Assembly (NCBI RefSeq): GCF_014192095.1
Contig: NZ_JACHXN010000030.1
Coordinates: forward strand, 1 to 61,897
DNA length: 61,897 bases
Reading direction: 5' to 3'
DNA from: Phyllobacterium trifolii
Lineage (GTDB): Bacteria; Pseudomonadota; Alphaproteobacteria; Rhizobiales; Rhizobiaceae
Shown: positions 1 to 9,190 of the stretch, piece after piece
Layout: each line of letters begins with the position of its first letter
How positions within the stretch are numbered: the stretch's first letter is position 1
Translations under genes and position numbers: made by a program
Notes under the pieces: generated by a model
The model's database searches: none
The model's input: the letters and a program-made list of their open reading frames with translations, nothing else
Told to the model about the DNA's origin: nothing

Positions 1-3000
1 CCAGCACCGCCGAAAGCCATGTCATCGCCGTCCTGTGCACTGATGAAGTCGTCGCCTTCATCGCCGCGGATGACATCCGCTCCCGCACCACCCATTACCG
101 TGTCAGTGCCACCAAGCGCGATGATCGTTTCGCCATTGGCAGTGCCAAGCAGAACGTCTGCATTGGCTGTACCCACAACCGGAGCACCCGCGACAGGTGC
201 TGGTGGCGTGTCGTCATCATCCTCAACGGGCTCCCCGCCAATCTGGGGCATGCCGTCGGGTGCAGTGAACTTGATCGTTTGTTCACCACTGGTCAGCGTT
301 GTGACGCCATCTTCTATCGTTGCTTCATAGTCTGCGATGGTCGCTCCGTTTGGCAGTTCGATCACATCCTGGGGACGGAGGTTGCCGACAATCGTGTCGT
401 TACCACCGTTGGACCTGAAGACGATCCGGTGCGCCGAGTCCAGCGACGAGATGTCGATGGTATCGTCTCCGGCATTGCCATCGATAGTGATGGTATTGAA
501 ATTCAGGCTCGTGCTGGTGAAGTTGCCGATGATCTGGATCGTGTCACCATCGTTTGTGCCGCCATCCGGCTGGTTTGGATTGTTGCCATTGTTGGCGGTG
601 GTATTGAGTGTATTGACGGTGATCTCTTCAATATTGTCGAGTTCGGCAATGATGGTCGTCGTTAGCCCGACCGTGCGGGTGATGACGATCTCGGTGCTGG
701 CTCCGGAAACCGCAATACCGGCCAAGATGGCTTCCGCCCTCGTGTAGATACGGAATGTCTCGGCCAGACCGGTCCGCCCGTTCAGGTTGAAGGTGTCGAT
801 AGCGCCGGCTCCACCATCGATGATGTCGAAGCCGTCGGTGTCGCCGGTGGCATTAGTATTCCAGATGATCGTGTCGTTGCCCGTTCCGGCCGCGATGATA
901 TCGTTGCCTGTACCGCCAGTGATCGTGTCATTGCCGTCGCCGGCATTGATGTTGTCATTGCCACCGCCGCCGGTGATCGCATTGATGGCGGTGTTGCCGA
1001 CGATGATGTCGTTGGCTCCTGTGCCGGTGATATTGGCAGTCGTGACGCGGTTGACAGTCACTGTAGCCGGGTCGGTCAGTGTGCCATCGCTGCCGGTATA
1101 GGTGAAGGAGCCACCGGCAGTCGCATTGTCGGAGAGGGTGATGATCCCTGCTCCCAGTGTCGGTCCCGTTGCAAGTCCGGTGGCACCGCCCACCGCTGTG
1201 ATGGTGACGAGCGAACCCTCCGGGTCCGTATCGTTGGCCAGCAGAGCCGCCTGCGAGATGGTGAACGCGGTGTTCGCGGCCACATTGGTGATGACCGTGT
1301 CGTTATTGGCGACCGGCGCATCGTTCGCGGCAATGACAGTGACCGTCGCCGTGGCGACGTTGCTGTTCAATAGCCCGTCATTGACTGTAACCTGAAGTGT
1401 TCTAGCACCAGCGGTCGGGTTATCCGACGTGTTCACATATCGCACCTGTTGGATTGCCGTCCGGTAGTTGGCAATCGTGGTTGTTCCGGAGAGGTTCAAA
1501 GTGATCTGACCTGCTACAGATGTATCCACCGATGAAGTAATGCCACCCGGAAGCCCGCCAAGTACCGACAGGGCATCACCCGCGCTGGCATTGGTCAGAA
1601 CGACGCGGGCCGAAGCCATAGTCGTACCATCATCAGTAATCACGGAGCCGGTGGCGATTGCGACACCAAGCCCATTTTCGGTATAGCTCGTTTGGTAGTT
1701 GTTGCCCGGAGTGCCGGGAACTGTCGTGGTCGTGCTTATGGTGGTTGCTATATTGAAGTTGTTGATCCGAACTTCTTCGCCCGCCGTGTTGATCGCCGAG
1801 GAAACAAATCGGATGGCCGAGTTCGCCCCCGCTCCCGTGAGGTTCAGGTTCAAATTGCTCGATCCCGCACCGTTGAATGGATTCCCGGAGTTGCTGCCTA
1901 TCGTTTGCAGCACCGTGAAATTTCCAGGCGCAAACGACCCCGATGCTGAGAACTGCACCTCAATCGTCTCGCCGGCGTCGATACTGTTACCGTTGTTCAG
2001 CCGATCATAGTCGAAAGACAAAGTCGCAGTCGTCAGGCCGCTGAGATTGACCGTTCGAGTGATTGAAGCACCGTCCGAGGTGACACCGCCGACGAAGCGC
2101 AGTTCGTTAGAATCACCTGCATCGATCTGGATCTGGCCGGCAGTCACGCCGCCGCTGTCATTGGCCTCCACCCAAGGCGTTCCCGTCCAGTTCACGCTAC
2201 CGTTGCTGTTGTTGAAGGCTGCTGTATCGAAGAAATCACGATATGCGTTAGGAGCGGATACGGTCGTCGTGGTGGTGATATCGCCGTGCAGATCGAGCGT
2301 TGGTGCAGCCAGCGAGATGTCCTGGTCGGTGAAGTCCAGAATCTCGACATTGCGGATGGTGTCTGTGCCGTCGGTAGCAAGACCGCCGGTATGGGCAACG
2401 GTAATTGTTCCGTCGGTATTGAAGTCGATATCGTATTCGGCCCGGGCACCAGAGAAGATCGCCCGATCGACATCGGCAATGCCGTCACTGTCGACGATGT
2501 TATCGGTAGAGCTAAGTTCTTCCTCCGTGGTGCTGTTCTTGATGGTTCGAATGATGCCCAGCTGGCCCGGATTGATCGAGCCGTTGAACATGCTGGCGGC
2601 GAGCGTCGTCATTGACTTGTGTATGGCGATCGGCGGGCCTGCGTGCTCGGTATCACCGGCGGCGTAGACGGCGATCTGGACGTCGAGATACTTGTCGCCG
2701 TCGATGATGTCGTCGCCGGCATTGCCAGTGATGGCATCGCTGCCGTCGCCGCCCAGGATGATGTCGCCACCATCAAAGGTCGTCACGCCGGCGCCGAGAA
2801 CCTCCTGCAGGCCCTGGATGAGTGCTATACCCTCTGCATCCAGCACGCTACCGAGATAGCCGGTCGTGCCGCCGTCAGCCAACGATGCACGATCCGCGGC
2901 CACGTCTTGCGTGCCCTTCAGTACGTCGTTGAACCTCGTGCCCGAGAGTCCTTCCATCGACTCGTATTCGTCCAGCGCCGCGTTCTGCGGAAGCGTAGGT

Positions 3001-6000
3001 GCTTCGTCGAAGATGATCGGGATGGACAAGTCGGCGTTCACGCCAACCAGGTTGTCTTTGTAGGTCGCCCAGTCGAAGCCGGACATGCCCACCATCTTGC
3101 CGCGGCCGGCGCTGCCGACCATGATGTCGTCGCCGCCCTCGCCGATATACTCGTCAAAGCCGCCATCGCCGAGGAACACGTCGTTCCCATCGATACCGTC
3201 ATGGGCGAAGATCTCGTCGAAGTTGTCGCCGGGGGCACCATCGAAGGTGCCCGTTTCAATCCAGTCGTCTCCTTCATTGCCGAGGATGCGTTCGGCATTC
3301 TTGTTGCCGTAGATGAAGTCGTTACCGGTTCCGGCGAAGACTTCCGAGCCTGCATCGGTGCCGAGGAAAATGAAGTCCTGGCCATCATTACCCATCACCA
3401 GGTCGAGACCTGGTCCGGCGTGGACCACGTCATTGCCCTTACCGGCCTTGATATTGTCATCGCCGCCGGAGTCCTTGATGATGTCGTCGCCGTCGCCACC
3501 ATTGATGATGTCGTTGCCGAAGCCACCTTCCATGTTGTCATTGCCGCCATCGCCGAACAACGTGTCGTCGCCGATGCCTGCAATTATGACGTCTGCCAAG
3601 TCAGTGCCCCCGAGCACCACATGATTGTCGCCGGTGTAGCGCAGATAGTTCGTGTCAGGCCCGACCGTGCCCGGATTGTTGCGAATGACGAGCTGCGTGA
3701 GGATGCCACTGCCGACGGGGTCGAGACCACGATTGTCGGCGCTTTCATCGACCGCCGTGCCGGGGTCGTCCTGCAATATGCCGTCTAGACCTGCGTCCTC
3801 GCCAAGGTCAGGATTGTATTGCTTGGTTCGGTCAACCTCGAGGATGAGGCCCGGCGTCGAGAACACGTCCGAAGGCAGATGCGTCGCGTCGGTATTGCGC
3901 ATGATCATGGCGGCGAAGGAGTTGTTCTCCATCTCACCGAACAAATGGAGACCGTCGAGCCGTTGCAGGTAATAGAAGCGGTCGCCGCTCTGCAGGTTCT
4001 CCATCTGCACTTCGAAGACGAAGTTGAAGGTCGAGCCAAGCATGCCGCCGAACGGCATGGTCTCTTCGGCCAGGCCGCCGATCCAGAGATCGACATTGTT
4101 GAGGCCACCGAGCGAGCCGCCCGCATAGGCGCCCGTGGCGTTGAGGAAGTCGAGCGCATCGGCGGGAACCAACATGCCACCGACTGATACGCCGGTGATG
4201 ATGGTCAGCGCCGCGTCGCGCTTCTCCTGGAGCGTGTCGGCGCCCGTAATCAACGCATGTGTGCCGTAGGAGGCGATGAAGTTGATGATCGAAGCTTCGT
4301 TCTTGAGATGGCCGGCGAAATCGACCCAGCTCTCATAGGGCTTGAGCAGGACGTTCTGGTTGCTTGCCTCATAGAATTCGGCGCGCGCGGTATTCAGCGA
4401 CGGTACGCCGGTATCACGGCCGCGCGCCAGGTTGATGGTCGCGAGGTCAAGCGGCAGGCCGAGCAGGTTGTTGCGCAACGCGCTGGTGACGAACTCGTCG
4501 ATCTGGTTGCCGACCTGGCGCGTCATGCCGCGAATGATCGCTCCGGCGGCAATGTCGTCGGTGACCGCATGATTGACGCCGTCGAACGCCGTCGGATTGA
4601 GGAAGCCCTGGATCAGGCTGATGTGATCGGGCGTGAACGTCGGGTCGAACTTATCGATCGACTCGGTCAGCATCGAGTGGCCGAAGCGGTAGACCACATG
4701 GGCGAATTCGGCCACGATCGATGGATTCAGCGTGGTGTCGAAGCCGTCCGGGACCAGGAAGACGTTGATATTGGGCTGGATCTTACGGGCGAATTTTTCG
4801 AACACGAGATGCTGGTACTGCATCTCGGTGCCAAACTTGGCAGCTTGGAACAGGCGTTCGCCATCCCAGATAAGGCCATCTGCTGTGGCGGGAACCGTGG
4901 TCACATCATCTATGAGCCACTCATTCAGGAAGGCTACGGCCTCGGCTTCCGACCCGCCGCCATCAAGAATCGCCTGGGCGTCGGCAAGGGTGACTTCCTT
5001 GGTGTGCTCTACGAGCCGGTTGTGCTCGGCATGGAAGACATGGTGGACGGCGGTCAGGCCGATGTTCTCGTTGACGCGGCCGTCGCCGGCGATGAAGTGC
5101 GCATCGAGCAGTTCGTTGTCATAGACGCCGGGCGCGTTGCCCGGATTGTCCAGCCCGATCGTGATGTCGCCATCGGCAACGCCGCCAGGAACAGCATTAT
5201 GCGCAATGTCGGCGAGGAAGGCGTGGTTCGTGCGGATGGCGGTTGCTAGGCTAACCGGAGCGGCCGGCGTACCCGAGATCACGACGTCATCCGCCGTATT
5301 CGGAATTCCGTCGAGGCCGATACCGGTGATCACCTGGGCGAAGCCCGTTGTCGGATCGGGAATGAAGTTGCCGTATTGATCGGTCCTGAGCAGCGGAACC
5401 TTACCCACGTCGTCGTCGGTCAGCAGGATGCCGAGCATATCCCGGGCCTGGACCTTGAGTTCGGCCCAAGTGGCCATGCCGCCATTGCCGCCCTCGATCA
5501 ACTTGCCGGTCGCCGCTGGCCGGCCAACGCCGTCGAGCTCGTACTGCCGTATGAACACCTGATGCGAGGAATGCGACGTATAGGTCTGGTTCTGGTCGAC
5601 ATAGGAGGTGGTGGTATTGACGGGACGGCCGTCGTCCAGACTTTCGTCCACGCCGACAGTCAGGGGATTGTCACCCAGGAAGCCATCGGCGCCGGGTGAA
5701 GTCGTGGCGCGCGTCAGAACCATGAAGTTCAGGGCGCCAGGCGCGGTGCTGTAGAGCGGATCATCCGGCTGCAGCGGGATCATCACGGCGCCGTTGCCGC
5801 CTTTGTTGACGAGGTCGAGGCCGTGATCGAAGAACTGGCCGAACAGTGTGAACCAGGAGTTGAACGGAGCCGACAGGCCCTCGTCCGGCGCAATGTTGGG
5901 GAGGTGGACGTTGGCGCCGTCCAGTTCGATGCCATTGGCTGCGAGTAACGCGTAAAGCCCGCCGGGGACGCCGGCTGCGGCATCGAGAACGCCCTGTGCT

Positions 6001-6620
6001 GCGGTGAGGGCCAGCGCAGCGTTGGCGGCCGCTGTCTGAAGTGCAGCATTGCCTGGGCTGGCCGCTGCGGCGGCTGCGGCGGCTGCCTCAACGCGCTGGG
6101 CATCGGCCACGGCCCTGAATTCGTCTTGGAGGGGAGAATAGGCAGCCGAGATCGAAGCGGTGATCAGCATGCCCGGGTCTTCGACGCCGGCGCGCTGCAG
6201 CGCCGTCAGGATCGCCGCAGGATTGCCGAGCGTCTGATCGACTATCAGATTGGAGATCGTACGAACTTCAGGATCGATGACGTCGCCCGGATCGGCAAAC
6301 GTTCCCGGACCATCCACGTCGTTGCCGGGGGTGTAGGTGATCGGAATAGGTCCAGATGGTCCCGCGCCATCAGGATCGACCATGACGGTCCGGTATTGCG
6401 GAGCGAGCAGCTCGAGGAACTCCTGGTCGGCGGCACCCCACTGTTCCTGACCCGGCAACAGATGGTTGTAGCTGCCGTCGACGGTCCGCAGTCCCCAGGC
6501 CAGATTATAGGTGGGGATCAGACCGCCTGGGCCGTACAGCGGCGTCCCCGCAGCATGGGCCTCTGCAATTTTAATTTGCGCCAGGATGAAATCCAGATCC
6601 GAACGAATATAGCTGACCAT
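1..6620 (-). CDS. Giant RTX protein with animal-type haem peroxidase domain (3' end outside window)
   Basis: The reading frame from 6620 is open for 2206 codons to the window edge, so the C-terminus is missing. ATG 6620 follows a GGAGAG ribosome site. The N-terminal ~900 residues form an animal haem peroxidase domain: distal-His motif FGQFFDHGLD (His266), AEHNRL near residue 531, YRFGHSML (proximal His648) and LARGRDTGVPSLN. Glycine/aspartate-rich RTX calcium-binding nonapeptides follow (GDGGFDEYIGEGGDD type, about 3040-3620, 2660-2790, 780-1010 and 1-200), separated by a beta-sandwich-like stretch and a cadherin-like segment containing NDAPVANND. No signal peptide is visible, so type I secretion is the likely export route; no HlyB/HlyD/TolC genes are in the window. 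The likely role is an extracellular calcium-dependent peroxidase; the substrate is unknown. An alanine-rich insertion lies at about residues 170-205. Family assignment is firm from motifs; function is inferred. Confidence 0.9.
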   Translation of the reverse strand, partial: MVSYIRSDLDFILAQIKIAEAHAAGTPLYGPGGLIPTYNLAWGLRTVDGSYNHLLPGQEQWGAADQEFLELLAPQYRTVMVDPDGAGPSGPIPITYTPGNDVDGPGTFADPGDVIDPEVRTISNLIVDQTLGNPAAILTALQRAGVEDPGMLITASISAAYSPLQDEFRAVADAQRVEAAAAAAAAASPGNAALQTAAANAALALTAAQGVLDAAAGVPGGLYALLAANGIELDGANVHLPNIAPDEGLSAPFNSWFTLFGQFFDHGLDLVNKGGNGAVMIPLQPDDPLYSTAPGALNFMVLTRATTSPGADGFLGDNPLTVGVDESLDDGRPVNTTTSYVDQNQTYTSHSSHQVFIRQYELDGVGRPAATGKLIEGGNGGMATWAELKVQARDMLGILLTDDDVGKVPLLRTDQYGNFIPDPTTGFAQVITGIGLDGIPNTADDVVISGTPAAPVSLATAIRTNHAFLADIAHNAVPGGVADGDITIGLDNPGNAPGVYDNELLDAHFIAGDGRVNENIGLTAVHHVFHAEHNRLVEHTKEVTLADAQAILDGGGSEAEAVAFLNEWLIDDVTTVPATADGLIWDGERLFQAAKFGTEMQYQHLVFEKFARKIQPNINVFLVPDGFDTTLNPSIVAEFAHVVYRFGHSMLTESIDKFDPTFTPDHISLIQGFLNPTAFDGVNHAVTDDIAAGAIIRGMTRQVGNQIDEFVTSALRNNLLGLPLDLATINLARGRDTGVPSLNTARAEFYEASNQNVLLKPYESWVDFAGHLKNEASIINFIASYGTHALITGADTLQEKRDAALTIITGVSVGGMLVPADALDFLNATGAYAGGSLGGLNNVDLWIGGLAEETMPFGGMLGSTFNFVFEVQMENLQSGDRFYYLQRLDGLHLFGEMENNSFAAMIMRNTDATHLPSDVFSTPGLILEVDRTKQYNPDLGEDAGLDGILQDDPGTAVDESADNRGLDPVGSGILTQLVIRNNPGTVGPDTNYLRYTGDNHVVLGGTDLADVIIAGIGDDTLFGDGGNDNMEGGFGNDIINGGDGDDIIKDSGGDDNIKAGKGNDVVHAGPGLDLVMGNDGQDFIFLGTDAGSEVFAGTGNDFIYGNKNAERILGNEGDDWIETGTFDGAPGDNFDEIFAHDGIDGNDVFLGDGGFDEYIGEGGDDIMVGSAGRGKMVGMSGFDWATYKDNLVGVNADLSIPIIFDEAPTLPQNAALDEYESMEGLSGTRFNDVLKGTQDVAADRASLADGGTTGYLGSVLDAEGIALIQGLQEVLGAGVTTFDGGDIILGGDGSDAITGNAGDDIIDGDKYLDVQIAVYAAGDTEHAGPPIAIHKSMTTLAASMFNGSINPGQLGIIRTIKNSTTEEELSSTDNIVDSDGIADVDRAIFSGARAEYDIDFNTDGTITVAHTGGLATDGTDTIRNVEILDFTDQDISLAAPTLDLHGDITTTTTVSAPNAYRDFFDTAAFNNSNGSVNWTGTPWVEANDSGGVTAGQIQIDAGDSNELRFVGGVTSDGASITRTVNLSGLTTATLSFDYDRLNNGNSIDAGETIEVQFSASGSFAPGNFTVLQTIGSNSGNPFNGAGSSNLNLNLTGAGANSAIRFVSSAINTAGEEVRINNFNIATTISTTTTVPGTPGNNYQTSYTENGLGVAIATGSVITDDGTTMASARVVLTNASAGDALSVLGGLPGGITSSVDTSVAGQITLNLSGTTTIANYRTAIQQVRYVNTSDNPTAGARTLQVTVNDGLLNSNVATATVTVIAANDAPVANNDTVITNVAANTAFTISQAALLANDTDPEGSLVTITAVGGATGLATGPTLGAGIITLSDNATAGGSFTYTGSDGTLTDPATVTVNRVTTANITGTGANDIIVGNTAINAITGGGGNDNINAGDGNDTITGGTGNDIIAAGTGNDTIIWNTNATGDTDGFDIIDGGAGAIDTFNLNGRTGLAETFRIYTRAEAILAGIAVSGASTEIVITRTVGLTTTIIAELDNIEEITVNTLNTTANNGNNPNQPDGGTNDGDTIQIIGNFTSTSLNFNTITIDGNAGDDTIDISSLDSAHRIVFRSNGGNDTIVGNLRPQDVIELPNGATIADYEATIEDGVTTLTSGEQTIKFTAPDGMPQIGGEPVEDDDDTPPAPVAGAPVVGTANADVLLGTANGETIIALGGTDTVMGGAGADVIRGDEGDDFISAQDGDDMAFGGA

Positions 6621-6700
6621 GTTACTCTCCCATTAGACACAAGAAATCGCCGCGTCGGGCGATGTTTCCGCTTTACGTCTGCTCATGCCGACGCATTTAC

Positions 6701-6751
6701 TTTGTCCCGTAACTTGGTTTCTCTTGACCGCTCCCGGAACAAAGGGACAAA
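6701..6751. promoter_or_regulatory. Inverted repeat TTTGTCCC/GGGACAAA upstream of the RTX peroxidase
   Basis: TTTGTCCC at 6701-6708 and its exact inverse GGGACAAA at 6744-6751 are centred 43 bp apart, about four helical turns, in the divergent region between the peroxidase and the histidine kinase. Read on the minus strand the right copy continues as TTTGTCCCTTTGTTCC, a partial tandem repeat. This fits a regulator binding site for either gene. No clear -35/-10 pair was found, so the assignment is inferred. Confidence 0.4.
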
Positions 6752-6872
6752 CTGGTTCAAAATAACTTCGACACGAGTTTCGATGGTCGGATAATGTAAG
6801 GGGGGAGGCGAACTTGATAGTTCGGAAGGTCCAGTCAAATACACAGACTTTCGTCGGCGGAAAGGTGGGACT

Positions 6873-8333
6873 TTGGGCCCGGGCCGAAATGTGACCTATG
6901 GCCCTAAGGATGAAGGTGGTCCTTCAAAATCCAACACCTTGTTCCGATATTGGCATGGCCTGGGTTTGACGGCACAATTCCTTATTGTGGCGGCGCTCAT
7001 CGTCTGTGGATCAATGGCGGTACTGGGCGAATGGCTAAGCTCGCAGATCGCCGCCAATCAGCTTCGAAGCCGGGCAGAAGCCGGCGCCCTCTACGTAGAA
7101 GGCTTTCTGGCTCGCCATGTGGAAGAGGGCCCCGATGGATTATATGTAGCCGCAGATCGTCAAAAGGAACTCGATGACTTGCTGATCGGGACGGAGCTGG
7201 CCAAGCGTGTCGAAGGTTTCAGGATCTGGCGTCAGGACGGCACCATTATCTACAGCACAGACAAATCGCTTGTGGGAAAGCGGCTTCCATCGGCCGACAT
7301 CGACAAGGCGTTTGCCGGGACAGTCGTCTCGCAACTCGAAGTTGGACACAATGATGCGGGAGATATAGAGCACAACGATGATCGCTCGTTGATCGAGATC
7401 TACGCTCCCATTTATCGCACGGGCTCACGCGAGGTGATTGCGGTGGGGGAACTCTATGAAGAAGCTGAAGAGTTTATTGTTCAGCGCAACCGGGCTCAGC
7501 GCCACACTTGGGCCATTGTCGGCGCGACTACCCTGGCAATCATGGGTCTGCTTTTTCTCATCGTCAGGCGCGCGAGCAGTGTCATTGAAAGCCAGCGAGT
7601 AACGCTGAAGTCCCAGTTGGCCAATGCGCAAGCATTGGCTGAACAGAACAAAAAACTTCGAAAGGCTGCTGACCACGCCCGTATGGACGCTACCAAGTCC
7701 AATGAGACGCTGCTCAACCGCATTGGCTCTGACCTGCACGACGGACCGGTTCAGCTGCTCAGTCTTTTGATCCTCAGGCTTGGAGGCGGCTCTTCCGACC
7801 CGACGAAGGGGTCAGATCTGCCGAAAAACGCGCCTCAGGAACTGCATCCCTCGCGGCTAGCAAGCCAAGTGCTTACGGAGCTGCGCGAACTCTCGACAGG
7901 ACTCGTTCTGCCAGAGATCGAGAACATATCGCTCGAAGCGGCGCTTCGTGTTGCTGTGGAACGTCACGAGTATGCGACCGGGTCAGTTGTCAGCGCAAGT
8001 TACGTTGGCCTGCCAGAGAACGTTGCCTATCCATTGAAAATTTGCCTTTACCGTGTTGTTCAAGAAGGGCTCAACAATGCGTTCCGGCACGCTTCCGGAT
8101 TGGGCCAAAAAGTTACGGCTTCGGCGGACGAAAAAACCATTACTGTTGTCGTCAGCGATGCGGGGCCGGGATTGGTGCGGGCGGAAGGAGCTTCGGTGCA
8201 CACAAGGCCCTTGGGACTTCAAGGTATCCGTAATCGTGTGGAAGCCTTCGGCGGTTCGGTGCAGTTCCAGCAGCGCAGCGGCAATGATACGCAATTGATC
8301 GTATCGGTCTCCCTGGAAAGCAACTCGGCTTAA
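6873..8333 (+). CDS. Membrane sensor histidine kinase, HisKA_3 (NarX/DegS-like) type
   Basis: This 486-residue sensor kinase has a transmembrane helix at about 33-52, an extracytoplasmic sensor region of about 160 residues, a second helix at about 213-231, a coiled linker, and a HisKA_3 dimerisation/phosphoacceptor region with SDLHDGPVQLL (His289). A HATPase_c domain follows, with an N-box-like EGLNNAFRHAS and SDAGPGL. The start is TTG 6873 behind AAAGGTGG; an in-frame GTG at 6891 is possible. It converges on the response regulator at 8340, with 6 bp between the stop codons, and the two are probably partners. The gene is divergent from the RTX peroxidase, which is a plausible target. The stimulus cannot be told from sequence. 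Confidence 0.88.
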   Translation: MGPGRNVTYGPKDEGGPSKSNTLFRYWHGLGLTAQFLIVAALIVCGSMAVLGEWLSSQIAANQLRSRAEAGALYVEGFLARHVEEGPDGLYVAADRQKELDDLLIGTELAKRVEGFRIWRQDGTIIYSTDKSLVGKRLPSADIDKAFAGTVVSQLEVGHNDAGDIEHNDDRSLIEIYAPIYRTGSREVIAVGELYEEAEEFIVQRNRAQRHTWAIVGATTLAIMGLLFLIVRRASSVIESQRVTLKSQLANAQALAEQNKKLRKAADHARMDATKSNETLLNRIGSDLHDGPVQLLSLLILRLGGGSSDPTKGSDLPKNAPQELHPSRLASQVLTELRELSTGLVLPEIENISLEAALRVAVERHEYATGSVVSASYVGLPENVAYPLKICLYRVVQEGLNNAFRHASGLGQKVTASADEKTITVVVSDAGPGLVRAEGASVHTRPLGLQGIRNRVEAFGGSVQFQQRSGNDTQLIVSVSLESNSA

Positions 8334-8339
8334 GACGGT

Positions 8340-9008
8340 TTAGTGGCGCGACATTGGCTCTCGTTGACCGCCGACCTCGAGCTTCTGGGCGGCAATGAGA
8401 ACTTCGAGCCGGTTTCGGGCATGCAATTTCTGCATCAGAATTGTCATGTAATTTTTGACAGTCTTCTCTCCGATGCCCAGCCCAACGGCAATTTCGCGAT
8501 TAGTAAACCCTCGCAGCAATAGGCGAACGATCTGCTCCTCACGTATGCTCAACTTGATGGGACCCGCAGACATCCGTCGCAAGGAAGCAATTCTCAAGGC
8601 CTCGACGACCTTGCAGGCAAAACTTGGAGTGATGTAGGTTTCGCCGTTATGGGCCGCCCTTACGCCTTGAATGAGTTCTTCGGCGCTGCTGCCCTTCAAG
8701 ATATAACCACTGGCACCAGCGTTAAGGGCCCGCACTGCATAATCACTTGCAGTCATGGCGGTAAAAGCCACCACCTTTGTGCCGCCCGATTTCGTGACGA
8801 TCTCGGTAATTACATCAAAGACGTTGCCGGGCATGAACAGGTCGAGGACCATAACGTCCGGACGCAGCTTTTTGTTTATTTGAAGAGCATCGTCAGCAGT
8901 TGCTCCCTTGGCGACGACCGTAAAATCGCCATTTACCTCAAAGAGGTTGACCACGCCCGCCAGCAAAAGCGGATGGTCGTCGACCAACGCGATCGATATT
9001 GAACCCAT
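8340..9008 (-). CDS. NarL/FixJ-type response regulator with LuxR HTH
   Basis: The 222-residue protein has an N-terminal receiver domain (acidic pair DD at 10-11, phosphoacceptor Asp56 in MVLDLFMP, conserved Thr/Lys positions in VVAFTAMTASDYAVRAL) and a C-terminal LuxR-type helix-turn-helix (LSIREEQIVRLLLRGFTNRE, then IGEKTVKNYM). The frame is open further upstream, but ATG 9008 is chosen because it starts the receiver directly (MGSISIALVDDHP) and lies behind GAGGG. It converges tail to tail with the histidine kinase at 6873-8333 and is the obvious candidate recipient of its phosphate. Target genes are unknown; the neighbouring RTX peroxidase is a reasonable guess. Confidence 0.9.
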   Translation of the reverse strand: MGSISIALVDDHPLLLAGVVNLFEVNGDFTVVAKGATADDALQINKKLRPDVMVLDLFMPGNVFDVITEIVTKSGGTKVVAFTAMTASDYAVRALNAGASGYILKGSSAEELIQGVRAAHNGETYITPSFACKVVEALRIASLRRMSAGPIKLSIREEQIVRLLLRGFTNREIAVGLGIGEKTVKNYMTILMQKLHARNRLEVLIAAQKLEVGGQREPMSRH

Positions 9009-9190
9009 GATTATGCCCTCACTTTGCCTTTGCGGCTTTTGTGGCTGTATTAGGCACTTATTTGGCCGTTCTGTCCTTAAACAATTGGGACTAACCAAAA
9101 TCGATGGCCTGAAAGCATTGAAATAAGGAGGTGGTGGGTCGGCCTCTTTGACCTCGGCAAGCTGGCGCCATGCCAATATGAGCATTGGGT

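Noticed and set aside
1..3640. Regular short repeats resembling a CRISPR or satellite array
   Set aside because: The periodicity is that of RTX nonapeptide codons in an open frame; there are no unique spacers between identical repeats.
2619..3788. Long plus-strand open frame opposite the RTX gene
   Set aside because: It is rich in low-complexity Val/Ala/Asp repeats and is the antisense of RTX codons; the minus frame has clear domain motifs.
4257..5249. 330-codon plus-strand frame
   Set aside because: It is the antisense of the peroxidase domain, which contains the catalytic motifs.
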